Both the position numbers and the translations under genes were made by a program. From positions 2,114,543 through 2,148,031 of the forward strand of contig NW_004797309.1 of NCBI RefSeq assembly GCF_000002075.1: a DNA stretch of 33,489 bases. Direction: 5' to 3'. Positions 1 to 15,889 of the stretch are shown piece by piece. Source of the stretch: Aplysia californica. Its lineage: Eukaryota > Mollusca > Gastropoda > Aplysiida > Aplysiidae. The notes below the pieces were generated by a model. That model had not been told where the DNA came from. It was given only the letters and a program-made list of their open reading frames with translations, and ran no database searches. Numbering within the stretch: position 1 is the stretch's first letter; every line of letters begins with the position of its first letter.

Positions 1-420
1 CACACACACACACATACACACTCACATACACAATTTCCGAGTGTTGCCATGGAATTTTAAATATTTTTGATAGCTCTTGGAATACCGTAAACCTGTTCAT
101 GTTCAGAACTGTTATTAATACTGATTAAAACGAATAGTTTAGTTGTATTTTAAAAAGTACTGGAAACTTTTTTGTGGAATACATGTACTTGATGTGGTCC
201 AAGCTCGCATAAATTCTATTTCCAGAGGCCCCCATGTGGTTCTAGTTTAAGAGCCATATCCTGCACACTACAATTGTTGTTCTTGCCTCACCGTGTTATT
301 TGTCTTTCCTCTTCATATCACCATAGATGCAGTGTCCGAGCAGTCTATGAAACCTTCGGAGACAACTACTGGAGTGTGTCTAATTAGCCTTTATACCTCA
401 GATTTTTGCCCTGTTGCTTA

Positions 421-768
421 ATAATAATAGATAGATAGCATTTGTATAGCGCAAATCCCAGCTCAACAGCAAGCTCTATGCGCTTCACAATCTATACTAT
501 TACCCCAGAAGCTGCTGACCTGAGAGCATCCTGAAACAACCTCAACTTCCTAGGAAGCATACAGTGCAAGCGGCCATTTATAGGCGCAAAAAACACTAAT
601 ATACTGATAAGATCTTTCGCTGTCTATGGCTGGGTACCCTTTCCCACCTGGGTGAAGTGAGGAAAATGTGTGTAAAGTGCCTTTCCCAAGGACACAACGT
701 CGGGCCCGCGGCTCGAACCCCCGAACCCGCAACCTCACGATAACGAGTCCGGTAGCCTAACCACTTGA
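421..768 (-). mobile_element. SINE-C copy 1 (tRNA-headed, ATT-tailed)
   Basis: Read on the minus strand, it starts with a tRNA-like head (GTGGTTAGGCTACCGGACTC as A box region, GGTTCGAGCC as B box), continues through a body with GGGAAAGGCACTTTACAC and CCTATAAATGGC, and ends with (ATT)n-type tail at 421-430. It is collinear over its whole length with the copy at 30319-30746. An open frame inside it is meaningless. Confidence 0.75.
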
Positions 769-774
769 AATTTA

Positions 775-916
775 TAGGGGGTGCCCACTACGAATGGGAT
801 CGGCCGATCGGGCCGATCGCCCGACTCGATCGCCTCAAAAGCAAACGTGTTTGTTTTCAGTTTCAGGTGATCGAGTCGAGCGATCGGCCCGATCCAGCCG
901 TTGTGGGCACCCCGTA
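775..916. mobile_element. 142-bp palindromic MITE, PIF/Harbinger-like
   Basis: The two halves are near-complete inverted repeats (ends TAGGGGGTGCCCAC and, reversed, TACGGGGTGCCCAC). The GATCGGCCGATCG-rich arms meet at a palindromic centre near 845 (CAAACGTGTTTG). TTA at 772-774 and 917-919 looks like a 3-bp target duplication. TTA/TAA duplications are typical of the PIF/Harbinger superfamily; the superfamily call is inference. It sits 6 bases from the 5' end of SINE-C copy 1. Confidence 0.65.
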
Positions 917-1434
917 TTAAGATTGTAGCATATCATATTATGGAATCATGTCACCATGTTTTTTCCAATAGCTCGGCCAAATCTTTTCTCTGTAACGTGT
1001 ATTGAGAAGTAAGGATCTGTATCCTTACGTTTCAAAATTATGATATCATTTTTAACATTATGCTTGCATTCTGTCTTTCTGTGTCCTTTGCTTTTTTATG
1101 TATTGTTGAGTTATTTATTTATCTCGGAGGGAAAGGGGTTATGAACAACGAGTTTCAAAATTACAAAGACAAAAATTTTGTCTAAAAGTACCAAAATGAC
1201 GTGGTTTACAAAACCTCACTACATAAAATACCTGTGACATGGACATAATAGTGCAACACGGCTGAAAATCTGATTTCCCTAATGTTAGCGCTGTCTACCG
1301 AGATGAATGTTTCCTTTCATAAGCTTGCAAAATAATATGTTCGTCCTGATAAATTGTTCTTGCTGTACTCGTTAAGTTTGACAAGTACACCTCAACAATC
1401 CTGCAAAGTAGCTGGAGTTTGTAGACGATAAGAA

Positions 1435-1482
<48 letters not shown>

Positions 1483-1578
1483 TTTGAACATATTAAAATA
1501 CGTATGTGAATATTGAGTACGTGTGCGTGCGAGAGTGCATACGTATGGGCGTGTGTGTGTCTGTGTGTGAGTGAGCGC

Positions 1579-1635
<57 letters not shown>

Positions 1636-2091
1636 TGTGTGTTTGTGTGTTCACGTGTTTTGTGCATGTGACAGAAGATGTAAAACCCCAACACACTTTA
1701 CAGACAGCTGTTGATGTTTGGTGTGGGTTCTCTGGTGTGGCGGGGGGTTTGGGGGGGGGGGGGGGGGGAGAGGTGGTGAGAGAAGGTACAGAAAATCACA
1801 GTCTGAAATCTTAATTATCAGATTATCGTAAATGCCTTGAATAATATGTACTCTAAAAGAAGACTTTTTGCAGCCTCATTTACATTGTTATTGCTTCCAT
1901 GTCATCTGCCAACACCCGCTGGTTCCTATGCAAAACCTGCAGGTAAAAAAGCAGGTGCTTGATAACGATTATGCGTATCGGTGTTCCACTGCGGTGCGTG
2001 CATTATTATACCGCATCAACACCTGCTTCCCTGCAATGGTTAGTGTAAAATAAACAGTCATCATTTCGGATGGGGGAGAGATCTTATTGCT
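917..2091. other. No gene seen; microsatellites and a small inverted repeat
   Basis: Contains (AG)n at 1437-1479, (TG)n at 1548-1650 and an 18-base G run at 1751-1768. A short inverted repeat, GCAGGTGCTTGAT against ATCAACACCTGC, lies at about 1950-2023. Open frames here are repeat translations. Confidence 0.6.
1437..1768. repeat. (AG)n, (TG)n and poly-G tracts
   Basis: Perfect AG repeat at 1440-1479, TG repeat broken by a few substitutions at 1548-1650 with a pure core at about 1581-1632, and 18 G at 1751-1768. Confidence 0.95.
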
Positions 2092-2180
2092 TTTAAAGAG
2101 CATAATTTCCCTGAATTAGAACAGAACTCTCAGTCGAAGCAGGAATCTGTGAGCAGCCAGTTGCATTTGCTTCAAATAAG
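2092..2180 (+). promoter_or_regulatory. Weak candidate promoter and leader exon for CRP1
   Basis: A TTTAAAG element at 2092 is followed by an unremarkable stretch ending CAAATAAG before GTAAAT at 2181. By position and general form it could be the CRP1 leader, but it lacks the CAGCTC motif seen at CRP2 and CRP4. Treat it as a guess. Confidence 0.2.
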
Positions 2181-3034
2181 GTAAATTAAAATTCTTTCTT
2201 GATACTCATATACATGTATTCCAAAATAACCATGTACAGTGAGAATAAAATCTGTTCTTCAAAAAGACTAAGTTGTTTGTTGGTTACAGATGATGATTTA
2301 GACACGTTCTTAATTGTAATAAAGAATAAAGCAACAATGATTTATCTTTGAGAGACAATAATATTTCTCTGTATTTCTTGGTTTTCTCAGTGCACTCATA
2401 ACAACGTCATCAAGAATTGTAGTCGAGATAGTTTTGCCAGCGTAAAAGCTATAACCTCGACGAAACTAAACGAAGTGATTCAGTGATGATGTGTGTCGTA
2501 AATATTTGTACGATATCACAGACTTACAGCAGCGGTTGTTGTTTTTTTTTTTCAATTTTGTTAAATTCCTCAGATTAAGAAATAAATAAAATTCTAACGT
2601 TAAAATAATTATGCCTGTCACATTATTTAATTACGTGCTGTAAAAAAATTGCATTATTTCAACTGCTTGAAGGAATTTAGTCAAGTTCAAAGAGAGCTGA
2701 AACAAACATGAATGTATTGCAAACGTTGAGGATTTCTAAAAAGGTCTCCAAAATAGATGGTGTTTTGTAAATGGCATAGAATTACCTAAAGTTGTGGCTC
2801 GTCGAGAACAGCCTGAAAATTATGTTTTTTGTAATGCTCGCTACAATTACGTGACAATACGACTACCAATGTCTATCTCAATAGACCTGACATAATTTCC
2901 TTTCTATGTTCCACTTCTTTTCGTCTGCCCCTTTTGCCCACTCACCATTTCTTATCCACTCTTTGGAATGTTTTTAGAATCAATTCCGTCTAAACACACT
3001 ACTCAGAAATGAAATTAATTTAAATATCTTACTC

Positions 3035-3071
3035 CTTTTGTTTTATTTTCATTTTTGTCTGTTCCGAACAG
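3035..3071 (+). promoter_or_regulatory. 3' splice site upstream of the CRP1 start codon
   Basis: A long T-rich tract runs into CCGAACAG ending at 3071, 41 bases before the ATG. It is the best-formed of the four pre-ATG acceptors. A second AG at 3107-3108 is possible. Confidence 0.5.
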
Positions 3072-3112
3072 ATCATCACTCCCCAATATAGCTGGCCAAA
3101 TACAACAGAAGA

Positions 3113-7422
<4,310 letters not shown>

Positions 7423-7536
7423 AACTAAAGAGGCTGGCCAAGCCAGAGTTCGTTTCTGACCCACACATAGACATTTCATAGCGTTTCAGGCAAGACATAT
7501 TGGCCGAAATAGGCTGTGTGCGCTTCTATCGACAAT

Positions 7537-7542
7537 AATAAA
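7537..7542 (+). terminator. Polyadenylation signal of CRP1
   Basis: AATAAA, followed by a TG-rich stretch (GTTGGTG) that suits a downstream element. Confidence 0.65.
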
Positions 7543-8417
7543 TGTTGGTGACAAAGTAGTAGTAAGCGTCTTGATCTTTCTTTTTTTTCCCCATTCTACA
7601 GATATCTTCAAGCTCTTCTTCTTTCCCACAATGCGAGTCAGACTCTGCTACCATCATGGAATATCGAAAGTGATTGAAGTTTTAGACCCCAGCATTGTAG
7701 ACAAACTTCAAAAGTGACGGCAGGAAGAATAGATCTAACTCAATTATACAAAAAAGGAAATAGCAAAGTCATAGACTGTACTTTCGCTATTTCAACGCAT
7801 AATATACATTATCTAAATGTTCTTGATGGGGACGTAAAAACACCTTCTTTGAAAGCATATTACTATTAATGTTACACTGTACTGAGAAGGAGATAGCTAG
7901 CTTCGTAAATGGAGCAATTCTAACTATTTAACTCTCAATAAACATACGGGTGCTTCATTACTATCTATCCCACCAGTGAGAAGAACAGAAAAATGTCGAA
8001 GTACAAACCATTGCGGGAGGCTAAAAAAGCTGAATAGACAAAGGGGTGGTGATCAAGATTACTTCCTGCACAAAGTGGGAGGATACTGACATAATAACAT
8101 ACTTAACGGTTCATCAAATACAAAATTACCTTTCTGACCTACTCAGTGTTTGAAGAGCAGTATACAATCCGACAACTTGTATTATTCTTTCTAACATTTA
8201 TTCAGGTAAATTACTGACAGAAACAGACATGTTATTATTCTGCTACGACTAAGTCAAGGGCGTAATTAGAAATTGAAGGTGGAATTCGTGAGTGAAATGA
8301 TTTTTTTTACTACTTTTGAAAGAACCCTTTCTTCTCACCCTGAACACTGAAATACAACGAACGAAGAGTTTCCTCTTCGAAGTTTATTGATTTTTCTCTC
8401 TACATGGGCAATACATT

Positions 8418-8605
8418 CAAGAAGACGATGAAGAAGAAGAAGAAGAAGAAGAAGAAGAAGAAGAAGAAGAAGAAGAAGAAGAAAAAGAAGAAGAAGAAGA
8501 AGAAGAAGAGGAGGAGGAAGAGGAGGAGGAGGAGAACAACAACAGCAGCAGCAACAAAAGCAGAAGCAACAACAGCAACAACAACATCAGCACAACAACA
8601 ACAAT
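8418..8605. repeat. (GAA)n / (GAG)n / (CAA)n trinucleotide tract
   Basis: About 90 bases of nearly pure GAA pass into GAG, then CAG/CAA-rich sequence. Poly-Lys and poly-Ser frames over it are not genes. Confidence 0.95.
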
Positions 8606-8946
8606 AACTGTTTTTATTACTGCTAACTCTAATATTAAGCAGGGTTCACTTAAGCTGCAGCTCAATCACAGAGTGTTCTCAGCCTTCGCGAAGTCGTCCT
8701 TTCGTTCCTTTGGATAGAGGCCAAATAGTATGATGTCTCAGGTCGCTAGCAAATAATATGTGTCATGCCCTCTTTGTTGTCAAGTTATTAACAGAGCAGG
8801 AGAAAGAGGTGTAGATCACTCTGGAGAGTAAACTAAAATACCTCAAAAGAGAAATACAAGCCATCTGCTATAAAATAGACAACAACAAAAATATTAAATG
8901 GAAAATAAATATCTGTCCACAGTACAAGTGTAAATATACAAATGTG

Positions 8947-8948
<2 letters not shown>

Positions 8949-9030
<82 letters not shown>
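8949..9030. repeat. (TA)n-(GA)n microsatellite
   Basis: TA repeat 8949-8977 continuing into GA repeat to 9030, followed by a run of eight C. Confidence 0.95.
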
Positions 9031-9035
<5 letters not shown>

Positions 9036-9307
9036 TATATAACCCCCCCCTCCCAATCCCCAGGCAGGCTTATTAAAGCTGAAAATGTTGTTTTAAAAAA
9101 GCAGCTTTTCCCACTTTTTAAAAAGCATCGATAATATCACTGTTTAATGTATCACCCCAACAACAGCAGATCAGAAAGGGACACCAGAAATTACCCAGGT
9201 AGCATAGAAAATTGGAAAGGGGTCCAGATCTACTCAGATATTATTTGAGGATGATCTTACATTTATTGCAGTAACCCACTTTGTGTGTGTTTATCTGTGT
9301 TTGTAAG

Positions 9308-9326
9308 GAGAGAGAGACAGAGAGAA

Positions 9327-9366
<40 letters not shown>
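9308..9366. repeat. (AG)n microsatellite
   Basis: Impure AG repeat with AAAG and ACAG variants, purest at 9337-9365. Confidence 0.9.
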
Positions 9367-9370
<4 letters not shown>

Positions 9371-9535
9371 GGGGGGGTTAGAAGGGGAGAGGAGAGGGAG
9401 ATAAAGAGATACAGAAACAAAGAAATAAAGCAACAAAGAGACAAATAGTAGTGTAGGGATGGGAGGGAAGGAGAGGATTAAAAGAATTGTTTGAATTTTT
9501 TTATTTTTTAAAAATCATTTTTTTTAAAAATTTAA

Positions 9536-9543
9536 ATTTAAAT

Positions 9544-9574
<31 letters not shown>

Positions 9575-9634
9575 TTTTATATATATATTTTTATTTTTTT
9601 AAAATTCATTATTATTTTTTTTTGGGGGGGGGGG
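9536..9634. repeat. (TTTA)n tract and poly-G
   Basis: TTTA repeat about 9541-9577, then AT-rich sequence and a G run at 9623-9634. Confidence 0.85.
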
Positions 9635-10355
9635 GCATATCGCGTATTTTGACATGGATTAGGGGGATTTGAGTGTTGAGTTCAGTGTCCCACCTTTATG
9701 AGATGCTTTCCAATGCATCATTGCTTTTGGCTCCTGAGAACCCCATATACGATCCAAATGAAACGAACCTCTGCACTTTTTTTAATACTACGATGAAGAA
9801 ACATTTCTACTACTTTAACCTTAGCACACTTTGAAGCGTAGAATCGGCGATATTACTAGGCAGAATTATTTTTTGTTTAAAAAACCCAAAAAAACCTGTG
9901 TAATCAAAGGCTCAAATCATAAGCTTCAACGGATCCTTGAAATAGCATAGCTATGATCGTTCGCACCCCACCAAGCACGGCCAGACGGTATCACGCCATA
10001 CTGTTTGTCAAAGGAAAAGAGAGGTTTCATTGTCGGTGTGGCCCAGGCCTCGCAAAATAAGGTGCTCGGGAGTCTTGTACTGGCATGGAGGAGGATAAGG
10101 AGCGGATAATGTGGAACATGCACTGCATTTGTCGTCTCATGACTGTCGTAAGGAAGACTCCTTAGGGACCAATCATGCGGTCGACTATACCCTCCGTAAA
10201 TACAATCGTTTTAAAATCGAAAGGGGAGATGTCGTAGAGTTGCTATGCCTTTATATTTCAAACATCTGCGACTGATTAGGCTGACTCGCACGGCAGTGCC
10301 CGGGACTTGAATTTGCATACTCCAGGAAAGGTAGTGCCAAAGTGTAAGTTTGCTG

Positions 10356-10358
<3 letters not shown>

Positions 10359-10420
<62 letters not shown>

Positions 10421-10424
10421 GCAG

Positions 10425-10506
<82 letters not shown>

Positions 10507-10520
10507 GTCGTCGTCGTCAG
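10359..10520. repeat. (CAT)n-(CAG)n-(CAT)n-(CGT)n tract
   Basis: Trinucleotide tract with an internal block of nine CAG units and a CGT block at the end. Frames read as poly-His, poly-Asp, poly-Met and similar. Confidence 0.95.
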
Positions 10521-10991
10521 TGTAAATCGTCAAACCCGTTATTTTATTTTAAAAAACGTCTATTTTGTTATATTATGTACAAGCTAACTCTAACAGAAAT
10601 TACTACTACATTAATAAAAATCTATGCATAACTAACTAACCAATATTCGACACCACATCAGGACACGGGACAGAAAAGAAAAGCTTGCTGGTATGTGGAG
10701 CTAGAAGCTGAAGTTGGCTTTCTATTGTCTGGATCGTCAGCACAGCGCATGTGGTCATCTGAATGACGGTTCAGCTTCTAGACACGTTTGTTTCCAAGAG
10801 GATGTGGCTGACCCCCAGTCCCAACGACCCGTTACTATGACGACACAGATAAGATTTTTTTATCTCAGGAAAAAATTAAACAGGTAATTTCAGTAGTTTG
10901 CGCTATTCATTTAGGTTTTGAACTCTGGCAGCAGTGTCATCATTGCATTTGCTGGCATTTATAAGACGATAAATTCTACATGATGTGCATG

Positions 10992-10996
<5 letters not shown>

Positions 10997-11051
<55 letters not shown>

Positions 11052-11060
11052 CATGTGCGT
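10997..11060. repeat. (GT)n microsatellite
   Basis: Perfect GT repeat to about 11047, then GTGCGTGCATGTGCG variants. Confidence 0.93.
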
Positions 11061-11516
11061 TTATGCGTGTATAAATAAAAATTTAGCAGTAAATGATGGA
11101 TAAATAGGAGGCCTGAAGAGCTTTAAAAACAACCTCAGCAATTCAAGTATAAAATGAGGAATAGATGGCTCTAAAAACACAAATATGGCTGACATCATCT
11201 GAAACGATGTTAAGTACACTCACATCAAAGAATATTTGCCAGCTGTGCTAGTAATTGTTGTTGTGGGGTTTTTATGGGGGTGAGGTGGGTTTTTTGGGTT
11301 GTTGTTTTTTTACAATAAATGTAGACCATACACCTTTTGGCAATAAGCAGGACGAGGCGGAAAATTAAGTGGGTCACTACATAGAACATGTGTGCAGACC
11401 CCCCTCTTGTGGACATGATAGCTAAATTACTGAATTATTTGTCTCCACGAAAATGACTTGGGTTTTTTTCGGTATTAAAGCTGTAGGAACACAATAGTTT
11501 CTGGTGTGTGTTTATG

Positions 11517-11524
11517 TATAAAAG
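11517..11524 (+). promoter_or_regulatory. TATA box of the proposed CRP2 promoter
   Basis: TATAAAAG, followed about 30 bases later by a plausible start region and then by a leader exon with a consensus donor. The CAGCTC motif begins exactly 41 bases after the first T of the TATA box, the same spacing as at the CRP4 promoter. Assignment to CRP2 is inference: it is the only such unit between the end of CRP1 and CRP2. Confidence 0.6.
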
Positions 11525-11546
11525 TAGACAGACCTACCCTTTGCTG

Positions 11547-11599
11547 ACATTATATTGCAGCTCTATCACATTATTCTCTAACCTTTCAAGATATCTTCG
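11547..11599 (+). other. Proposed untranslated first exon of CRP2
   Basis: The start is approximate, set about 30 bases from the TATA box. The exon holds CAGCTC at 11558 and ends TTCG before a consensus GTAAGT donor at 11600. It would splice to the acceptor at 17081-17082 (CCACAG), 21 bases upstream of the CRP2 ATG, removing a 5.5-kb intron that contains the satellite array and mariner remnant. Confidence 0.5.
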
Positions 11600-12217
11600 G
11601 TAAGTTGGAATCAAACCGTTAAACAGAAATAGGATTTTTGTGTAGTATTGTTTGTCCGCTTTCTAGCAAAAAATAACGGGTTTTTAGGGGTGAGTTCATA
11701 GTACCACTTTCACAAAGCTACCCATTACCCTATTAATATACTTTTACATTTGAAAAAGTTTATCTTTGAATGTTGCTTTGTTCAGAGTAAACAACTATAG
11801 TCATTAAATGCAATCAGACAAGCGTACAGTAGAGTAAGTATTCATTTGCTAGGGCATTATTTTAAAATGAAAAAAACTTTGATACGTACATAAAATGCAA
11901 CACGTCGTGTCATGCTATGACGATATTTTGCCAAGCCTGATTTTTTAAGCTAAATTTTGAGTGACCATTATCTCGGGCGTCTCTAAACATAGATCAAATA
12001 TTAATCAGTCAGGTGATGTAGGTTTTATTTAGCTTTAAATTGGCATGCTGCATGAGTGGGTAGTGCATTACTTTAACATGTTGATTGGGTGATTACATTT
12101 TCAGGTTTCTATTGGACGCCACTGTATAATGAGAATGCTTTATTAAAAATTGCTATAGATATGAGTCTTGCTCAATAATGATGACAATCTGTTTGAATTA
12201 AAGGAATTGGTTGCTGT

Positions 12218-12218
<1 letters not shown>

Positions 12219-12271
<53 letters not shown>

Positions 12272-12612
12272 CTATGTCTGTATCTATCCCTCCCTGTCTC
12301 TCTCTCTGTATCTCTCTCGTTCTCTCTCTCCCTCTCTCCCCCCTCTCTCCTCCTCTCTCTCCTCCCTCTCTCTATCTCTCTCACTCTCTCTGTCTCTCTC
12401 TATCGTTGTCTCTTTTTTCTCTCGGTCTCTCTGAGTCTAATTACTTTGTCCTTTCTCTCTCTGTTTCTTTTTCTCTGTCTTTCTTTCCCTCTCTGTCGTT
12501 CCCTCTTTCTCTTTCTGTCGCTCCCGCTCCCCCTCTCTCTTTCTCTTTTTCTCTCTTTTTCTCTGTTTCTCTTAGTCTCTATCTTTCTCTCTGTCTCTCT
12601 CTGACTCCTTCT

Positions 12613-12670
<58 letters not shown>
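12219..12670. repeat. 450-base CT-rich tract inside the CRP2 leader intron
   Basis: Perfect CT blocks at 12219-12267 and 12621-12669 flank a degenerate CT-rich middle with CTGT, CCCT and TTTCT variants. A 162-residue open frame over it is Ser/Leu-rich noise. Confidence 0.95.
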
Positions 12671-12673
<3 letters not shown>

Positions 12674-13659
12674 TAAACTTAATTAGTGGAACATGTGAAG
12701 AAATGCAATATAACACGTACAGAAAACTTAAAGAAAACAGAAAAAGCAAATGGAATTTTTAAAAAAATTAATGGGTTTTAAAAAAAAACAACAGCAAGAA
12801 AACCAAAGCGCTATTTGGAGACGTAGGAACGATACACTGATACGCAAATAAATGCGCAAATAAATGAGCAAGTTGATAAACTAATTTAACTAAGAAGTTG
12901 ATAAATAGATAAACATTTAAAGCATCGATAAGCAGATAAAACAGATTGATGAAAAACTGATAAAAATTACAGTTGATACCGGAAAAAAAAAATGAATAAT
13001 CAAATAGATAACTAGAGATACAAATTTCTTGGAACCATACCTACGCCCTATGCCCTACGCCTTACCCCCTGCAATGCGCAAACTGTTCTCGGGCGTCGTA
13101 TTAACTGAATAAAACGTTTAACGTACTGACTGACATGCGAAATTAATAAAATAATGTGATAAATAAATTTTAATATCTGTACATGAATTAGTGACTCGAA
13201 CTTCACTCAATATATCTGTTTTCTAACTTCAGAATATCCATATAGAAACTTTAAAAATATTGCCCATGAAACTTGAAACACTTATGTAACTGAAAAACAG
13301 TTAGTTACAAATTTGCTGGAAAAACCATTGAAAAAAACCCCTAACAATGATACGAACCCAGAGTCGTAAAACCATTCATAATTGCTAAAAAATACTCTAA
13401 AAGAACTTGTAAGCACGTGAAACTAATAACGAAGTACATTGATTAGGTAATCAAATAAATAAGAAAGGAAACAAACAAATAAGGGCTTAGATGAGTAAAT
13501 AAATGACTATAAACCAAAATTTCAGAATAAGTATCTAGTTGTAGATGTCATAACAATCTCAAAAGCTTTTAAAGTAGTGGTGCGAACGTAAAAATAAAGT
13601 AAAGTGTATTGATTAAATATTAAATGATAAAAAATAACTGAATGAATATATATCTAATG

Positions 13660-15889
13660 TATTAATGTATAAATCACCCGCACTCACAGAGCTATAAGTG
13701 GGTGGTTGGCGGGTGCTCTGGTGTGGTTTGCTTCTTCTTTCCTATCAAACGCCTATCGTCTTTATCTCTCCTCCTTCTTTTTCGTGTTTGTTACTCTCTT
13801 GTAACACCTCTAATCTTCGCCACTTATATGACCTTATTGTGTTGCAAGTGCCATAAAAGCCTTACTAAAACTAAAACTAAAAGAGCTATACTGCTCAAAC
13901 CTGGTAATGTAACTAGCGTCATAATGACTTATCAGGTAATGTTTCACTCGCCAAAGGGATAAGGGAGTACTGATTGGATCCATAGAGCGAATGACTGAAA
14001 CAATGAGCTAATAAATGTATAAACCATTTTAGATCAAAGAGATACAGTCCACATACCTGGTCACTAGCGTACGCAAGTGATGAAGGGTTTTTATGAATTA
14101 AATGATTTTAAAAAATACAATAATAATAACTGAATAAAAACATAAATAAATGTATTAATCCCTCGCTATCTAAGATCTACCCTTCATAAACCTGATCACA
14201 AGTGTCAAAATAACTCAAAGAAGTTTTTAAGGCAATAATACGGAGGTAAAAGTAAGTAAGGTTTAGTTAATTAAATACAAAAATAGATAATTGAAACAAT
14301 GATTACATCGTTAGTTGTTACTCTCCAGAGTGCTTTGCTTTTTTTAAAAGTCTCCACGGTTCCAAAAACAGGTGACTATCATCATATAGACTCAACAATT
14401 GCATAACCAAACACGAAAGGGAAATGAATTAACATTAAATTTTAAAAAACCCCATAAATAAATGACTGGAACATTGAATGATTAAATGATCATAAATCAC
14501 CAGCAAACAAAGGGCTACGGTATACAGATCTAGACATAACAACTCAACAATAGCATACCCGAACACGAAAGGGATATGAATTAAATAAATTTTTAGAAAA
14601 CGTAAGTAAATGACTGGAACATTGAATGATTAAATTAAATGTATAAGTCACTAGCAAGCAAAGAGCCACGATCCACAAAACTGGTCACATTGACTCAACA
14701 GATAATGCTACACATCTGAGAGTAATAAAGGCTCGATTAGTTAGACGTTAAGATAAATAAATAAATAAATAAATATACAAAGGAATCAATAAATGAAGAA
14801 AGAAAGAAAAGAAAATGTATAAACCAAGCACTAACTATCAAAGAGCCGCGGTCTATAAACCTGGAGGTAAAGAGGAGAAAATTGTGTCACCGAACGCAAA
14901 CGTGTTTTAAAAAAATAAAATAAAAACATAAATAATTAACTAAAATAAGTTTTAAAATTAAATGAATAAATCACTAGCAATCAAAGAGCAACTGTCCACA
15001 AAGCTGGAGATGATGACTCAACTGGTAGTGCTATGTATTAGGAAATAATAAAGGCTTTATCAATTAAACTAAAATAAAGAAAGACATAATTGAATAAATA
15101 ATCAAATTAATGGCTAAATCGCAGTCAAAGAGCCGCGGTCTACAAACCTGGCTGGACGTAATGAGTCAACAATTGTACCACCGAACGGGAAAGTGTTTTA
15201 AAAAACAAAATATAGCAACATAAATAAATAACGGGAACAATAAATAAAAAAATAAAAAAATAAACAGATGCGGCGTACAAACCTGTAGGTAATGAGTTAA
15301 TAATTGTATCACCGAACGCAAAAGTCATATAAATTGAATATAAAAACATAAAAAAACAACACAAACAATAAATACAAAAAAATAATAAATCAGTCGCAAT
15401 CAAAGAACCGAGGTGGACAAACCTGTAGCTAATGACTCAACAGGTAGAGCTACGCACTTGAGGGTTCGGTAGTACTCAAAGAGCCACCGTGTAAAAAGCT
15501 GTAGGTAATGAGTCAATAAGTGTATCACCGAACACAATAGTACTAAGAATTAAATATAACAACATAAACGAATAAATAATTGAATAAATAAACAAGATAA
15601 ATCAATAAATCAATAGCAAACAAAAAGCCACGGTGTACAAACCTGTAGGAAATAAGTCAACAATTGTTACGCTGAACACAAAAGTAGTAATATTAAAGAT
15701 AACAACAAAAATAAATAGATAAATAAATAAAACGACAAATGAATAAATGAATAAATCAGAAGCAATCAAAGCGCCGCGGTGGACCAACCTGTAGGTAATG
15801 AGTCAACAATTTTGTCACAGAACGAGAAAGTTATAAAAATTGAATTTTTAAAAAAAGATAAACAACGCCAAAAAATAGATAAATGAATA
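13660..15889. repeat. Satellite-like tandem array, 144-bp period, ending at the assembly gap
   Basis: An anchor of the form CAAAGAGCCGCGGTCTACAA followed by ACCTG-AGGTAATGAGTCAAC recurs at about 14838, 14982, 15126, 15262 (anchor partly lost), 15401, 15477, 15621 and 15766. Successive distances are close to 144 except one half step of 76 at 15401-15477. Older, more diverged units are seen at about 13685, 14035, 14350, 14508 and 14659. Each unit ends in an AT-rich AATAAATAAA stretch. The array lies in the proposed CRP2 leader intron and is cut by the N gap, so its true length is unknown. Confidence 0.75.
13697..13881 (+). mobile_element. SINE-B copy 1 inserted in the satellite array
   Basis: AGAGCTATA at 13688-13696 is repeated at 13882-13890, a 9-bp target duplication. 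The element ends in TTGCAAGTGCC-TAAAAG-CTTACTAAAA and an (ACTAAA)n tail. It matches the minus-strand copy at about 28966-29160 throughout, and its 3' end resembles the 3' end of SINE-A. No A and B boxes were seen, so it may be 5' truncated. Confidence 0.65.

Larger units (their letters stand above)
7543..11516. other. Intergenic region between CRP1 and the CRP2 promoter
   Basis: No gene recognised. Microsatellites are listed separately. The segment 9926-10200 is more balanced in composition but matches nothing I know. A TTCAAGTCCC-like B box read on the minus strand near 10303 hints at a decayed tRNA-type repeat ending in the trinucleotide tract. Confidence 0.5.

Noticed and set aside
9926-10200. 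Possible transposon or gene fragment with balanced composition
   Set aside because: Neither strand gives a motif I can tie to a family.
12172-12762. 162-residue Ser/Leu-rich frame and its minus-strand Arg/Glu-rich counterpart
   Set aside because: CT-rich low-complexity tract inside a proposed intron.
13702-13962. 86-residue hydrophobic frame, possible membrane protein
   Set aside because: It lies mostly within SINE-B. The similar frame at 28881-29141 on the minus strand is the second SINE-B copy.
14031-15889. CRISPR array
   Set aside because: The repeats are 144 bases, degenerate, without short unique spacers, in eukaryotic DNA.
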